From the NCBI RefSeq assembly GCF_013463155.1, contig NZ_CP040781.1, positions 1,922,001 through 1,986,000 of the forward strand: 64,000 bases of DNA, in the 5' to 3' direction. Under the pieces are notes generated by a model that made no database searches, had not been told where the DNA came from, and saw nothing but the letters and a program-made list of their open reading frames with translations. This DNA comes from Staphylococcus sp. 17KM0847 (GTDB lineage: Bacteria; Bacillota; Bacilli; Staphylococcales; Staphylococcaceae). This document shows, piece by piece, positions 48,817-59,188 of this stretch (within the stretch, counting starts at the first letter, position 1; the number at the start of each line of letters is the position of its first letter). Position numbers and translations under genes: made by a program.

Positions 48817-49704
48817 TTATGATTGTCCGTTATTTTGATTATATAATTGAACTAGTGTAGGTGCAGGCGCTTTAACACCTTCAGCTTGAAGAAAATCTTT
48901 GAGCTCTCGACGTAAAATGCGCGCACCTGTAAAATTTTCTCCTGGCAATGTCTCTCCAGCAATGCGAATACTTACTTCATAACTATTTACAGCATCAACA
49001 CCTAGAACTTCCGGTGCCTCTAAAAACAAATCATATTTTTGTGGAATGGTTTTTAGAAACTGATGCATCTTTTTCTCCACTGATTCGAGATTTTCACTGA
49101 TAGATACTGGAATATTAATGATTGCTACGCCATTTGTTACTGAATAATTGGTAACTTCACTCATTGTACCATTTGGAATTGTAGATAACTCTCCTGTGAT
49201 AGATAAAATACGTGTCGAACGCAATCCAATTGATTTTACTGTCCCTTCAGCAATAGGCGCACCACTATTTTTAATACTCACATAATCACCGACATCAAAT
49301 TGATTTTCAAAGATAATAAAAAATCCTGTAATAATATCCTTTACAAGTGTCTGAGCACCGAAACCAATGGCTAAACCAACAACACCGGCACCTGCTAAAA
49401 TACTTTCAACACTGATTCCAAACTTGCTCAAAACAGTCGTTAGCGTGATAAACCATACGAGATAACTCATAACATTTTGAACTAGTGTGATCAATGTCTT
49501 AGAACGCTTAGAGCGATTAGTACGTGATGCCTTACTGTTCACTTTAAAAAACTGTTCTATCACTTTATTTAATATGCGTATTACAACAAACGCAGCAATA
49601 ACGTAAATTCCAACAATAATAAGCTGTGTTAATAAATTGGAATACGTTTCTGGGTCTAATAAAGGCTGTATCATACTTTTAATAATTGCTTCAAACTTCT
49701 GCAT
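48817..49704 (-). CDS. mscS: Small-conductance mechanosensitive channel (MscS family)
   Basis: A 295-residue membrane channel. Three segments lie at about residues 25-45, 70-90 and 95-115, the last with the Gly/Ala-rich pore helix GAGVVGLAIGFGAQTLVKD. The cytoplasmic beta domain holds FENQFDVGDYVSI and the VSIRIAGETLPGENF region. It opens on membrane stretch to release solutes during osmotic downshock. AAAGGATAAG lies upstream of the ATG. It follows parB by 37 bases. Confidence 0.92.
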   Translation of the reverse strand: MQKFEAIIKSMIQPLLDPETYSNLLTQLIIVGIYVIAAFVVIRILNKVIEQFFKVNSKASRTNRSKRSKTLITLVQNVMSYLVWFITLTTVLSKFGISVESILAGAGVVGLAIGFGAQTLVKDIITGFFIIFENQFDVGDYVSIKNSGAPIAEGTVKSIGLRSTRILSITGELSTIPNGTMSEVTNYSVTNGVAIINIPVSISENLESVEKKMHQFLKTIPQKYDLFLEAPEVLGVDAVNSYEVSIRIAGETLPGENFTGARILRRELKDFLQAEGVKAPAPTLVQLYNQNNGQS

Positions 49705-49741
49705 AACTTATCCTTTCTGAGATATTGAATTAAGGTCTTGC

Positions 49742-50566
49742 TCAATCATTCAAACTTTCATCCCTCTTCTGGTTCTTTAATAACTTCATAAGCCTATAAT
49801 AATCTTGTTCAGAATGAAATGTGAACGTAACTTGTCCCGTATTTCGTTTAGTAGTAATCGCGACCTCTGTTCCATAATATTCACGTAACTGTTGCTCATG
49901 TTGGCGAATAAGCTGTGGCTTGTTCACTTGCTTTTTCGTTTTAGTCTTTTGCTGAGTGGCTGTGACTTGCTGTTCTAAATAGCGTACACTCCAAGACTCC
50001 CGAACGGCTAAAGTTGCGTATTCTAGCATCTTTTTTTCATCTTTTAATGCTAAGAGGGTTCTACCATGCCCTCCAGAAAGCTGCCCCTCTCTTATAAGTT
50101 GACGAATACGTACTGGTAACTTTAATAATCGTAACATATTAGCAATATAAGGGCGTGATTTACCAAGGCGTTGGGCTACTGCTTGCTGTGTCATATCCAA
50201 TGCATCCATAAGCTGTTGATAGCTCTCCGCTTCTTCTACGGCATTTAAATTTTCTCGCTGTAAATTTTCAATGATTGCCAACTCTCGCATTTCTTGGTCC
50301 GATAATGGCTTCACAATCGCAGGGATTTTTTGTAAACCTGCTTGCTTACTGGCTCGATAACGCCGTTCACCTGCTACGATATAATAGCCTTGAATTGACG
50401 GTGTAACAACAATTGGTTGTAAAATGCCATGCTGCTCAATAGATTGCTTTAACTCTCGCATCTTATCCTCATCAAAGCTTTTACGAGGTTGATAAGGATT
50501 AGGACGTATCGTATCAATATCGAGTTTTTTCACTTGTTCATCATTATCATTTGATGAATACACCAA
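49742..50566 (-). CDS. parB: Chromosome-partitioning protein ParB (Spo0J)
   Basis: A 274-residue ParB. The CTP-binding domain carries NPYQPRKSFDE, GERRYRASKQAG and ENLQREN (GxxR and ENxxR motifs) within residues 15-105. The central helix-turn-helix is MTQQAVAQRLGKSRPYIAN near 128, and the C-terminal dimer domain ends SEQDYYRLMKLLKNQ. It loads SMC and moves origins by spreading from parS. The TTG at 50566 has AAGGGGG 10 bases upstream; the GTG at 50575 lies too close to that site but cannot be ruled out. It reads away from the met operon. A near-match to parS lies in metE. No ParA (Soj) partner is in the window. Confidence 0.92.
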   Translation of the reverse strand: MVYSSNDNDEQVKKLDIDTIRPNPYQPRKSFDEDKMRELKQSIEQHGILQPIVVTPSIQGYYIVAGERRYRASKQAGLQKIPAIVKPLSDQEMRELAIIENLQRENLNAVEEAESYQQLMDALDMTQQAVAQRLGKSRPYIANMLRLLKLPVRIRQLIREGQLSGGHGRTLLALKDEKKMLEYATLAVRESWSVRYLEQQVTATQQKTKTKKQVNKPQLIRQHEQQLREYYGTEVAITTKRNTGQVTFTFHSEQDYYRLMKLLKNQKRDESLND

Positions 50567-50693
50567 TATAGCCACACCCCCTTCAAAAATTTACTATTAC
50601 ATTTTAAAGGTTGCGTCTTATATAAACAAGCTTTTCAGTATACTCAAAGATAACTTCAAAATTCGTCCTACTCAAAATTTTCTGATAAATGTG

Positions 50694-50722
50694 TTGACAA
50701 GCATTTCTTAATCGTGTAAAGT
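50694..50722 (+). promoter_or_regulatory. Promoter of the met operon
   Basis: TTGACA at 50694-50699 and TAAAGT at 50717-50722 with a 17-base spacer. It lies just before the T-box leader. Confidence 0.7.
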
Positions 50723-50764
50723 GTGATTTACCAAAACAAAACACACATATTTAAGACACAGTAA

Positions 50765-51115
50765 AAAGGAAAGTAGAACGTTCCCTGCATTTACAGAGAG
50801 TCTTCATTTGCTGAGAGAAGACATTGAAAGCACGTTTGAAAATGGCCTTGGAGTGTTGATGCCAATATGAGGTATCACCGGGTTCGCCCGTTATAGCGAT
50901 ACAGTATTAACATTTTGTTTAGATGGCGTACTGGAATTCCACGTATATACCCTCACTGTATACGCATACTCTCAAACGTACATCTATACAAACTAGCGTA
51001 CTGGAAGAGGTTGCTTTAGTGATGAAGTAACGAACAAAGGTGGTACCGCGAAACAAAGCTTTCGTCCTTTATGATCTGATTTTTAATCGGATCATAAAGG
51101 ATGGAAGCTTTTTTA
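50765..51115 (+). ncRNA. Methionine-type T-box leader
   Basis: Features in order: AGTAGA near 50776, stem I with the AGAGAG region, the specifier-like ATG at 50842-50844 in GAAAATGGCCTTGGAG, a stem III-type hairpin (CCGGG/CCCGT near 50879), the antiterminator T-box AGGTGGTACCGCG at 51038-51050, and a terminator pairing AAAGCTTTCGTCCTTTATGATC with its complement before TTTTTT (51055-51115). Uncharged tRNA-Met should stabilise the antiterminator and switch on the met operon. The linker at 50925-51006 is unusually long and repeats GCGTACTGGAA. Confidence 0.92.
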
Positions 51116-51136
51116 TTGTTTGAGGAGGGATTCACG

Positions 51137-52240
51137 ATGAAAGCAACAGAACTTGCACAAGTTGCACTCACCAAAGATTGTACAGGTGCTATTGCAAATC
51201 CGATTTATTTGTCTACCGCTTATGAACATCAAGGTCTCGGTCAATCTACCGGTTATGATTATTCACGGACCAAAAATCCGACACGCAACGCTTTTGAAGA
51301 AGCCTTTGCTGCAATTGAAGGTGGGGTTGCTTCATTTGCAACAGCAAGTGGCATGGCAAGTATTCAACTTATTTGTAGTCTTTTTAAACCACAAGATGAA
51401 ATACTCGTTTCTTATGATTTATATGGTGGGACATTTCGTTTGTTTCAATATTACGAGCAACAATATGACATTTGTTTTAAATATGTTCACTTTGAGAATG
51501 TACAGGAAGTCGAATCAGCGATTACATCCAAAACACGTGCATTTTTTATAGAGCCTATTTCTAATCCATTAATGATTAAAATAAATTTAGAACCATACTA
51601 CGCACTTGCACGCCAACATCGTATTTTAACAATCATTGATAATACCTTTCTAACACCTTATTTATCAACACCCCTTAAAGATGGTGCTGATATTGTATTA
51701 CATTCAGCAACGAAATATATCGGTGGGCATAATGATGTACTCGCTGGCGTTGTAACAGTTAAAGATTCTATTCTCGCTGAAGAACTGAGTATTCTTCACA
51801 ATATGATCGGCGCAACACTCTCTCCTTTTGATAGCTATTTGTTACAACGAGGGCTAAAAACTTTGCATTTACGTGTTGAACGCTCGCAAGAAAATGCACA
51901 ACGTCTCGCTGAACGATGTTCTACTTTGGATGGTATTAAAGATGTACTGTATAGCGGACAAACTGGCATGCTCAGTTTGAGACTTCAGGAAGGTTATGCT
52001 GTCTGTGCATTACTAGAACATATTAAAATATGTCGTTTTGCAGAGAGTCTAGGTGGAACAGAAACATTTATTACATTTCCTTACACGCAAACACATGTCG
52101 ATATGCCTGACGATGAAAAAGATAAACGTGGAATCGATCAACAACTTATACGTTTATCTATTGGTATAGAATCTTATGATGATATTGAAAATGATTTAAT
52201 ACAAGCGCTATCGAAATCAAGAGAGGATGTGATTGTATGA
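51137..52240 (+). CDS. metI: Cystathionine gamma-synthase / O-acetylhomoserine thiolyase
   Basis: A 367-residue PLP enzyme of the Cys/Met family. The PLP lysine is in LHSATKYIGGHND near residue 193, with YSRTKNPTR near 47 and FFIEPISNP near 140. It condenses O-acetyl-homoserine with cysteine to cystathionine. The ATG at 51137 has TGAGGAGGG upstream; the longer frame would start inside the terminator. It overlaps metC by 4 bases (ATGA). Confidence 0.9.
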   Translation: MKATELAQVALTKDCTGAIANPIYLSTAYEHQGLGQSTGYDYSRTKNPTRNAFEEAFAAIEGGVASFATASGMASIQLICSLFKPQDEILVSYDLYGGTFRLFQYYEQQYDICFKYVHFENVQEVESAITSKTRAFFIEPISNPLMIKINLEPYYALARQHRILTIIDNTFLTPYLSTPLKDGADIVLHSATKYIGGHNDVLAGVVTVKDSILAEELSILHNMIGATLSPFDSYLLQRGLKTLHLRVERSQENAQRLAERCSTLDGIKDVLYSGQTGMLSLRLQEGYAVCALLEHIKICRFAESLGGTETFITFPYTQTHVDMPDDEKDKRGIDQQLIRLSIGIESYDDIENDLIQALSKSREDVIV

Positions 52241-53412
52241 GTCTCTCAAAAGAAACGCAACTCATTCATGATAGCAATAGAGGACAAACCTATCAAAGTG
52301 CTAACCCACCTTTATATTATGCATCAACTTACCATCAACATATACTTGGTGGCAATACACCTTATGACTATGCGAGGAGCGGAAACCCTAATCGTGAACT
52401 GCTCGAAACAAAGTTAGCACAACTTGAAAATGGCAAACATGGTTTTGCTTTCAACTCTGGAATCGCAGCAATTACGGCTGTTTTCCTGACACTTGAAGCA
52501 GGTGATCATGTGATTCTGCCAGACGATGTCTATGGTGGAACCTTTCGACTGACTGAACAAATTTTATCGCGATTTAATATCACTTTTACAACGGTCAATG
52601 CTGAAAATACACAAAATATCAAAAATGCGATTCGTCCTAATACAAAACTGATTTATATCGAAACACCCTCTAACCCATTGTTTAAAATCACTGATATTCA
52701 TGAAGTGATTAATGTTGCACGTCATCATCACATACAAGTCGCTGTTGACAATACATTTATGACACCACTCGGACAGCAACCCTTGGACTTAGGTGCTGAT
52801 ATTGTCATTCATAGTGCAACAAAGTTTTTAAGCGGTCATAGTGATGTCATTGCAGGTGCAGTCGTTACAAATAATGATGCCATTGCTGAAGCACTCTACC
52901 TTATTCAAAACGGTACGGGGACGGGATTATCTGTTTATGATAGCTGGACATTAACACAACATCTTAAAACTTTATCTGTACGCTTTAATCAATCCGTCAA
53001 AAGTGCACAAACCATTAGTCATTTTCTTTCAAATCATCCTGCTATTTCACAAGTGTATTACCCGGGACATCATGCTGTTCATTTGCAACAGGCACAACAT
53101 GGCGGTGCAGTGCTCGGCTTTCGATTAGTAGATGAAAAAAAGGCACAACAGTTCGTCAATGCATTAAATATACCACTTGTTTCCGTGAGTCTAGGCGGGG
53201 TGGAAACGATCTTGTCTCACCCTAACACGATGTCACACGCGGCTATCCCACAATCTATACGTGAAGAACGTGGTATTACATTCGGACTATTTCGTTTGAG
53301 CGTGGGATTAGAAAGTGTAGACGACCTTATCTCAGACTTAGATTATGCATTAAAGGAGGTATTCGATGAGTCGATTGTTAGATACACTCAAGCACAAAGT
53401 TCTAGTGGCTGA
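52237..53412 (+). CDS. metC: Cystathionine beta-lyase
   Basis: A 391-residue PLP enzyme that splits cystathionine to homocysteine, pyruvate and ammonia. The PLP lysine lies in IHSATKFLSGHSD near residue 197, with YARSGNPNR near 48 and YIETPSNPLF near 140. The N-terminal ATG overlaps the metI stop. It overlaps the start of metF by 47 bases at its 3' end. It is distinguished from mccB by its operon context rather than by sequence. Confidence 0.9.
   Translation: MSLSKETQLIHDSNRGQTYQSANPPLYYASTYHQHILGGNTPYDYARSGNPNRELLETKLAQLENGKHGFAFNSGIAAITAVFLTLEAGDHVILPDDVYGGTFRLTEQILSRFNITFTTVNAENTQNIKNAIRPNTKLIYIETPSNPLFKITDIHEVINVARHHHIQVAVDNTFMTPLGQQPLDLGADIVIHSATKFLSGHSDVIAGAVVTNNDAIAEALYLIQNGTGTGLSVYDSWTLTQHLKTLSVRFNQSVKSAQTISHFLSNHPAISQVYYPGHHAVHLQQAQHGGAVLGFRLVDEKKAQQFVNALNIPLVSVSLGGVETILSHPNTMSHAAIPQSIREERGITFGLFRLSVGLESVDDLISDLDYALKEVFDESIVRYTQAQSSSG
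53056..53071 (+). promoter_or_regulatory. Possible Noc-binding site within metC
   Basis: TATTACCCGGGACATC matches 13 of 16 positions of the Noc-binding consensus TATTTCCCGGGAAATA. Three deviations make this tentative. Confidence 0.3.
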
Positions 53413-55207
53413 TGGTGCTATGGGGACGATTCTTTACTCAGAAGGATTGGATACATGCCCTGAAGCATATAACCTCACACATCCTGAAAAAGTTGAGCGC
53501 ATCCATAAATCATACATCGAAGCGGGTGCTGATATTATCCAAACGAACACATACGGTGCTAACTTCGAGAAGCTCAAACAATTCGGACTCGAACATAAAG
53601 TAAAGACCATTCATCAGGCTGCAGTAGATATTGCAAAACGAGCGGCTACTGAAGATACCTTTATACTCGGTACAGTTGGTGGTTTTCGAGGTGTAAAAAA
53701 AGGAGAACTCTCCCTTTCAGCTATTTTATATCATACAGAAATTCAAGTTGATACCTTGATTTCATCAGGTGTGGATGGACTATTATTTGAAACTTACTAC
53801 GACTTAGAAGAGTTACTCAAAGTGATTAAAGCAACACGTACTCGTTACGATATCCCTATCATTGCACAGTTGACCGCTTCTAATACCAATTATCTTATTG
53901 ACGGCACAAAAATTAATGATGCTTTACAACAAGTCATCGCTGCGGGTGCTGATATTGTTGGGCTAAATTGCCATCATGGTCCACTGCATATGAAAAATAC
54001 ATTTAGTCATATTGCATTACCCAAACAAGCGTACCTATCATGTTATCCAAATGCGAGCTTATTAGACCTTGATAATGACACGTTTAAATATAGTAATAAT
54101 GCAGAATATTTCGGTAATACGGCACAGCAACTTATTCAAGAAGGTGTGCGACTCATTGGTGGATGTTGTGGCACAACGCCTGAACATATTCGACATATTA
54201 AAAAGTCTGTAAACCATTTAAAACCTATAACAGAAAAAAAAGTTATACCCATTCATAAAAAATCTGAATCAACAGCTCGTACAAATCATCGCTTATCTTT
54301 AGCAGAACGTGCACGACGTCAGCCCACTATTATTGTAGAGCTTGATACACCTAAACATCTTGATACAACACGTTTTTTCGACAATATTAAAGCGTTAGAT
54401 GATGCACGTATTGATGCAGTAACACTTGCAGATAACTCCCTCGCAACAGTTCGTGTTTCTAACATCGCAGCTGCAAGTCTAATCAAGCAACAGTTCAATA
54501 TCGAGCCACTCGTCCATATTACATGTCGTGATCGCAACTTAATCGGCTTGCAATCACATCTATTAGGGTTATCACTTTTAGGTATCCATGAAATATTAGC
54601 AATTACTGGAGATCCTTCTAAAGTCGGTCACCTACCGGGGGCAACTAATGTATATGATGTCAATTCAAAAGGACTGACTGAGCTTGCACTTCGTTTTAAC
54701 AAAGGCATTAACACAGATGGCGATGCGCTAAAAACAAAAACACATTTTAACATCGCAGGTGGCTTTGATCCTCATGTTCGTAATATTAAAGCCGCTGTTC
54801 GTAAAATGGAAACTAAAATAGAGAGCGGTATGCATTATTTCATTACACAACCTGTATTTACTCAAGAAAAAATTATTGAAATTTATGAAGCAACAAAACA
54901 TCTCGACGTTCCTATATTTATAGGTATCATGCCCATTACAAGCTACAAAAATGCTTTATTCTTACATAACGAAGTACCGGGCATCAAAATGTCTGATGAT
55001 GTACTCGCACAGTTTGAAGCTGTTAAAAACGATAGAGTAGCAACCTATAACCTCAGTCTCTCACTGTGCAAATCACTTATTGATAAAGTTCATCAATACT
55101 TTAATGGTCTTTATCTTATTACACCATTTGAACGTGTAGATTACTCATTGGAACTCGCAAAATATTCAAAAACAATTACTGACAATAATCAGGAGGTTTT
55201 ATTATGA
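53366..55207 (+). CDS. metF: Bifunctional homocysteine S-methyltransferase / methylenetetrahydrofolate reductase
   Basis: 613 residues in two domains. Residues 1-285 form a homocysteine methyltransferase with the zinc Cys ligands in GLNCHHG near 195 and [10 protein letters not shown] near 275. Residues 300-613 form an MTHFR barrel ([15 protein letters not shown] near 412, then NIAGGFDPH). It is the YitJ-type fusion, giving methyl-folate and homocysteine methylation in one chain. The ATG lies inside metC with AAGGAGG 6 bases upstream, a 47-base overlap. It shares ATGA with metE. Confidence 0.9.
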   Translation: MSRLLDTLKHKVLVADGAMGTILYSEGLDTCPEAYNLTHPEKVERIHKSYIEAGADIIQTNTYGANFEKLKQFGLEHKVKTIHQAAVDIAKRAATEDTFILGTVGGFRGVKKGELSLSAILYHTEIQVDTLISSGVDGLLFETYYDLEELLKVIKATRTRYDIPIIAQLTASNTNYLIDGTKINDALQQVIAAGADIVGLNCHHGPLHMKNTFSHIALPKQAYLSCYPNASLLDLDNDTFKYSNNAEYFGNTAQQLIQEGVRLIGGCCGTTPEHIRHIKKSVNHLKPITEKKVIPIHKKSESTARTNHRLSLAERARRQPTIIVELDTPKHLDTTRFFDNIKALDDARIDAVTLADNSLATVRVSNIAAASLIKQQFNIEPLVHITCRDRNLIGLQSHLLGLSLLGIHEILAITGDPSKVGHLPGATNVYDVNSKGLTELALRFNKGINTDGDALKTKTHFNIAGGFDPHVRNIKAAVRKMETKIESGMHYFITQPVFTQEKIIEIYEATKHLDVPIFIGIMPITSYKNALFLHNEVPGIKMSDDVLAQFEAVKNDRVATYNLSLSLCKSLIDKVHQYFNGLYLITPFERVDYSLELAKYSKTITDNNQEVLL

Positions 55208-57432
55208 CAACAATTAAAACAACAAACTTAGGATTCCCAAGATTAGGACGTAAACGTGAATGGAAAAAAGCAATCGAAGGCTATTGGAATGGTAAATTAA
55301 CTAAAACAGAACTTGATGACACACTACAAGATTTACATCGAGAAAACTTATTATTACAAAAAAACCATCAACTAGACAGTGTACCTGTTGGAGATTTTTC
55401 ACTCTACGATCATATTTTGGACACGTCGCTTCTGTTCAATATTATTCCTGAACGATTCCAAGGGCGCAAAGTTGATGATGATTTATTATTTGATATTGCA
55501 CGTGGCAATAAAGAACATGTTGCAAGTGCATTAATTAAATGGTTTAACACAAATTATCACTACATCGTACCTGAATGGGATAATGTCACACCAAAAGTAA
55601 GTAAAAATGCTTTATTAGAGCGCTTTAACTATGCAAAGTCTCTCAATATTCCTGCACATCCTGTTATCGTTGGACCTATTACATTTGTTGCCTTATCAAA
55701 AGGTGGATCACAATCATTTGAAGAAAAAGTTCGTACTTTGTTACCACTTTATATCGAAGTGTTTGAATCACTCGTTCAAGCTGGTGCAAATTTCATCCAA
55801 GTTGACGAACCTATTCTTGTAACAGATCAAGGTTCAGACTTAGAAGACATCACACAGGAAGCTTATGAAGCATTTGCTGGTGCAGAACTGGACCAACATT
55901 TAGTGATCCAAACATATTTTGAACGTGCAAATGTAAAATTTTTAAGTCATCTGCCTATTAAAGGTATAGGGCTTGATTTTGTACATGATAATGGAGAAAA
56001 TTTAACTCAAATTCAAAATGGAGACTTTGATCATACAAAAGTCTTATTCGCTGGTATTATTGATGGTCGTAACGTATGGGCAGCAGACATTGAAAGTAAA
56101 AAGCATTTAATTGATACATTGTCTGGTTATACGGACACCCTTTACATTAATCCATCATCATCATTATTACATGTACCTGTCTCATTAGATGATGAATCAT
56201 TAGACACAGATATTCGCGATGGTCTCAGCTTTGCAACTGAAAAGTTAGATGAACTAGATGCTTTAAAACGTCTATTCAATCATAACGATACTACGAAGTT
56301 TGATACATTTGCACAACGCTATGCACGTTTCCAACAACAGGACTTCAAGAACTTGACGTATGATTTTGATCGTATACGTTCTGAACGTACCTCTGTATTT
56401 GCAGAGCGAAAGATTGCACAACAAAAACGGCTCAATTTACCTGATTTACCGACAACGACGATTGGATCGTTCCCCCAATCACCAGAAGTACGTAAATATC
56501 GAGCAGACTGGAAAAACAAACGTATTTCAGATGAAGCTTATGAAACTTTCTTAAAAAATGAAATTAAGCGCTGGATTGACATTCAAGAAGAGATAGGTTT
56601 AGACGTTTTGGTACACGGTGAATTTGAACGTAATGACATGGTTGAGTTCTTTGGTGAAAAACTACAAGGCTTTCTTGTCACTCAATTTGGATGGGTACAA
56701 TCATATGGTTCTCGCGCTGTAAAACCCCCTATTATCTATGGCGATGTAAAATGGACTGAACCATTAACAGTTAAAGAAACAACATACGCTCAAAGCCTAA
56801 CAGACAAACCGGTTAAAGGTATGCTAACAGGTCCAGTCACTATTCTGAATTGGTCATTTGAACGTGTAGATCTTCCACGTGAAACAGTTCAAGATCAAAT
56901 TGCCCTTGCGATTAATGAGGAAGTTTTAGCACTTGAGAAGGCAGGTATTAAAGTTATTCAAGTAGACGAACCTGCACTACGAGAAGGTCTGCCATTACGC
57001 AAAGTGTATCATGAACATTACTTGCGAAGAGCTGTTCATAGTTTTAAACTTGCAACCTCATCTGTTGCAGACCACACACAAATTCATACACATATGTGTT
57101 ATTCACAATTTGGTCAAATCATCCATGCCATTCATGAACTTGACGCAGACGTTATCTCAATTGAAACCTCTCGTAGCCATGGTGATTTGATTCAAGACTT
57201 TGAAGATATTAACTATGACTTAGGTATCGGACTTGGCGTATATGATATTCATAGCCCGCGTATTCCAACCGAATCAGAAATTACAACAGCCATCCATCGC
57301 GCACTTCAACAAATCGATCGATCGTTATTCTGGGTCAACCCAGACTGTGGCTTAAAAACACGTAAAGAAGACGAGGTAAAAGCTGCACTAACAGTTCTTG
57401 TCGATAGTGCAAAAAAATTACGTCATAGCTAA
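55204..57432 (+). CDS. metE: Cobalamin-independent methionine synthase
   Basis: A 742-residue enzyme that transfers methyl from 5-methyl-tetrahydropteroyl-triglutamate to homocysteine. The two-barrel MetE layout is complete: the N-terminal [17 protein letters not shown], the C-terminal barrel [17 protein letters not shown] near residue 415, and zinc ligands His/Cys in [10 protein letters not shown] (near 618) and NPDCGLKTR (near 720). AGGAGG precedes the ATG. The gene contains a near-perfect parS-like site at 56871. Confidence 0.95.
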   Translation: MTTIKTTNLGFPRLGRKREWKKAIEGYWNGKLTKTELDDTLQDLHRENLLLQKNHQLDSVPVGDFSLYDHILDTSLLFNIIPERFQGRKVDDDLLFDIARGNKEHVASALIKWFNTNYHYIVPEWDNVTPKVSKNALLERFNYAKSLNIPAHPVIVGPITFVALSKGGSQSFEEKVRTLLPLYIEVFESLVQAGANFIQVDEPILVTDQGSDLEDITQEAYEAFAGAELDQHLVIQTYFERANVKFLSHLPIKGIGLDFVHDNGENLTQIQNGDFDHTKVLFAGIIDGRNVWAADIESKKHLIDTLSGYTDTLYINPSSSLLHVPVSLDDESLDTDIRDGLSFATEKLDELDALKRLFNHNDTTKFDTFAQRYARFQQQDFKNLTYDFDRIRSERTSVFAERKIAQQKRLNLPDLPTTTIGSFPQSPEVRKYRADWKNKRISDEAYETFLKNEIKRWIDIQEEIGLDVLVHGEFERNDMVEFFGEKLQGFLVTQFGWVQSYGSRAVKPPIIYGDVKWTEPLTVKETTYAQSLTDKPVKGMLTGPVTILNWSFERVDLPRETVQDQIALAINEEVLALEKAGIKVIQVDEPALREGLPLRKVYHEHYLRRAVHSFKLATSSVADHTQIHTHMCYSQFGQIIHAIHELDADVISIETSRSHGDLIQDFEDINYDLGIGLGVYDIHSPRIPTESEITTAIHRALQQIDRSLFWVNPDCGLKTRKEDEVKAALTVLVDSAKKLRHS
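56871..56886 (+). promoter_or_regulatory. parS-like ParB-binding site within metE
   Basis: TCTTCCACGTGAAACA differs at one position from the Bacillus-type parS TGTTCCACGTGAAACA. It lies about 7 kb from the window's right end, close to oriC, 6 kb from parB and 1.4 kb from noc. Origin-proximal parS sites inside coding genes are common. Confidence 0.6.
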
Positions 57433-57464
57433 TTTAAAACTTTATCAATGAAAGGATGTTGTTG

Positions 57465-58211
57465 ATGACTTATCCACTATGGTTACAATTACAAACACTT
57501 AAAACAGCACGTTGGGTTGACTTAACACATACCTTCAATGCGGATTCCCCTCATTTCTCCGCATTTGAAGGGGCGATTGTAGAAACACCTTTTACTGTTA
57601 AAAAAGATGGGTTTTTCGTACAGCAATGGTCCTTTGTTACACAATATGGCACACATATCGATGCACCTATTCATTTTGTTGAACATCAACGCTATTTACA
57701 CGAACTTGACCTTCAAGAACTTGTTCTGCCACTCATCGTATTAGATTTTTCTGAAGAAGTTGCAAGAGATGCTGACTTCCGTCTAACTCGTGAACATATT
57801 GAACAGTGGGAAGCCATACACGGCGTGATCGAGGCAGATACTTTTGTCGCTTTTCGTAGTGATTGGTCTAAACGATGGCCCGACCACACACAATTTGAAA
57901 ATAAAGATTCAGCAGGTCAACAACATCTCCCCGGGTGGTCTTTAGATGCATTACATTATTTAATAGAAAAACGCCATATTAAAGCAATCGGCCATGAAAC
58001 ATTCGATACAGATGCATCTATCGATATTGCTAAAAATGGCGATATTATAGGTGAGCGTTATGTACTGAGTCAAGACTGTTATCAAATCGAGCTATTAACC
58101 AACTTAGACCAGCTTCCGGAAAGAGGTGCGATTATTTACAATATTGCACCCAAACCTGATCATGCCCCGGGTTTTCCAGTAAGAAGCTTTGCTATTGTTC
58201 CTTCAGCTTAA
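57465..58211 (+). CDS. Cyclase-family protein (kynurenine formamidase-like)
   Basis: A 248-residue protein of the Cyclase (PF04199) family. The metal-binding motif YGTHIDAPIHF (H-x-x-x-D plus H) lies near residue 57, and HTFNADSPHF near 25 belongs to the active site. Family members hydrolyse N-formylkynurenine, isatin or similar cyclic amides; the substrate here is unknown. The ATG at 57465 has AAAGGATG upstream. It lies 32 bases after metE, probably the fifth gene of the met operon. Confidence 0.8.
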   Translation: MTYPLWLQLQTLKTARWVDLTHTFNADSPHFSAFEGAIVETPFTVKKDGFFVQQWSFVTQYGTHIDAPIHFVEHQRYLHELDLQELVLPLIVLDFSEEVARDADFRLTREHIEQWEAIHGVIEADTFVAFRSDWSKRWPDHTQFENKDSAGQQHLPGWSLDALHYLIEKRHIKAIGHETFDTDASIDIAKNGDIIGERYVLSQDCYQIELLTNLDQLPERGAIIYNIAPKPDHAPGFPVRSFAIVPSA

Positions 58212-58242
58212 AGTGCATTCTATATTAAACGCTATAAAAAAT

Positions 58243-58293
58243 AAGCGGGACTACGAAAGCTTATCTTGTCAAAGCTTTTGCAGTCCCCTTTTA
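58243..58293. terminator. Bidirectional terminator between the met operon and noc
   Basis: AAGCGGGACTACGAAAGCTT pairs with AAAGCTTTTGCAGTCCCCTT (two mismatches) around a short loop. It belongs to the same hairpin family as 11148 and 38221. The noc stop codon overlaps its edge. Confidence 0.85.
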
Positions 58294-59151
58294 TTTACGA
58301 TAAATTTTTATATTAATCTCATAGTAATCATCACAATCTTGTTCTTTTTGTTCATATTTAATACCGTTAGCACGTATTTCTAATAAACTATCAGCAATAA
58401 TATCACGTGCACCTGAAATATCTTGAATCTCTATCTCTTCGTCATGATGTATACACATACTTGAGTGTTCCGGCGTTGTGTCTTGTACAACGACTTCTTT
58501 TAGCTTATCCTCAGTCTGTTTTACATTGAGGTGTTGATGCAAAATCACTTCTAACATTTCTTCTTGTCTCTCAGCAGACAATCCAACTAATGCTCTGCCA
58601 TGACGTTCTGTAATACGATGATCTCGCAACGCTTGTAAAACTACAGGCGTTAATTTTAATAATCGAAGTTTGTTTGCAATGAAGCTCTGACTCTTACCTA
58701 CACTTTTCGCAAGTTCTGACTGTGTAATTCCTTCAAAAGCTAATAATTTTTTATAGGCTTCCGCTTCTTCAACAGCCGATAAATTTTCTCGCTGTATATT
58801 TTCAATTAGTGCTACAACAGCAGTCTCTTCATCATCTAAATGACGTACTAAAACTTCTACTTCTGTCATCTGATTCATTTGCAATGCACGAAAACGGCGC
58901 TCCCCCGCAATAATTTCGTACATATTTTCTTCTATAGGGCGTACGACGATTGGTTGTAATAATCCATGTGTACGAATAGATTCTGCTAATTCTTCAATAA
59001 GGGCTGTATCAAATGTTTGGCGTGGTTGATAGCGGTTAGGTACAATTCGTTCAATTTTAATTCTTTCAATACCCTGTCGCTCTGACTCTGACACTTCTAA
59101 TAGTTCATCTTTATTTTTCAGCCCAAATAGTTTAGAAAAGGGTTTTTTCAT
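58291..59151 (-). CDS. noc: Nucleoid occlusion protein Noc
   Basis: A 286-residue ParB paralogue that keeps the division septum off the nucleoid. The N-terminal MKKPFSKLFGLKNK is the amphipathic membrane-binding helix typical of Noc and absent from ParB. The CTP/DNA core holds NRYQPRQTFD, GERRFRALQ and ENIQREN, and the helix-turn-helix GITQSELAKSVGKSQSFIAN near residue 145. It lies next to rsmG, as in Bacillus. The conserved operon order leaves little doubt. Confidence 0.95.
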   Translation of the reverse strand: MKKPFSKLFGLKNKDELLEVSESERQGIERIKIERIVPNRYQPRQTFDTALIEELAESIRTHGLLQPIVVRPIEENMYEIIAGERRFRALQMNQMTEVEVLVRHLDDEETAVVALIENIQRENLSAVEEAEAYKKLLAFEGITQSELAKSVGKSQSFIANKLRLLKLTPVVLQALRDHRITERHGRALVGLSAERQEEMLEVILHQHLNVKQTEDKLKEVVVQDTTPEHSSMCIHHDEEIEIQDISGARDIIADSLLEIRANGIKYEQKEQDCDDYYEINIKIYRK

Positions 59152-59188
59152 ATATTACGCTCCCTTTCACTTCAAAATCAATCAGATA

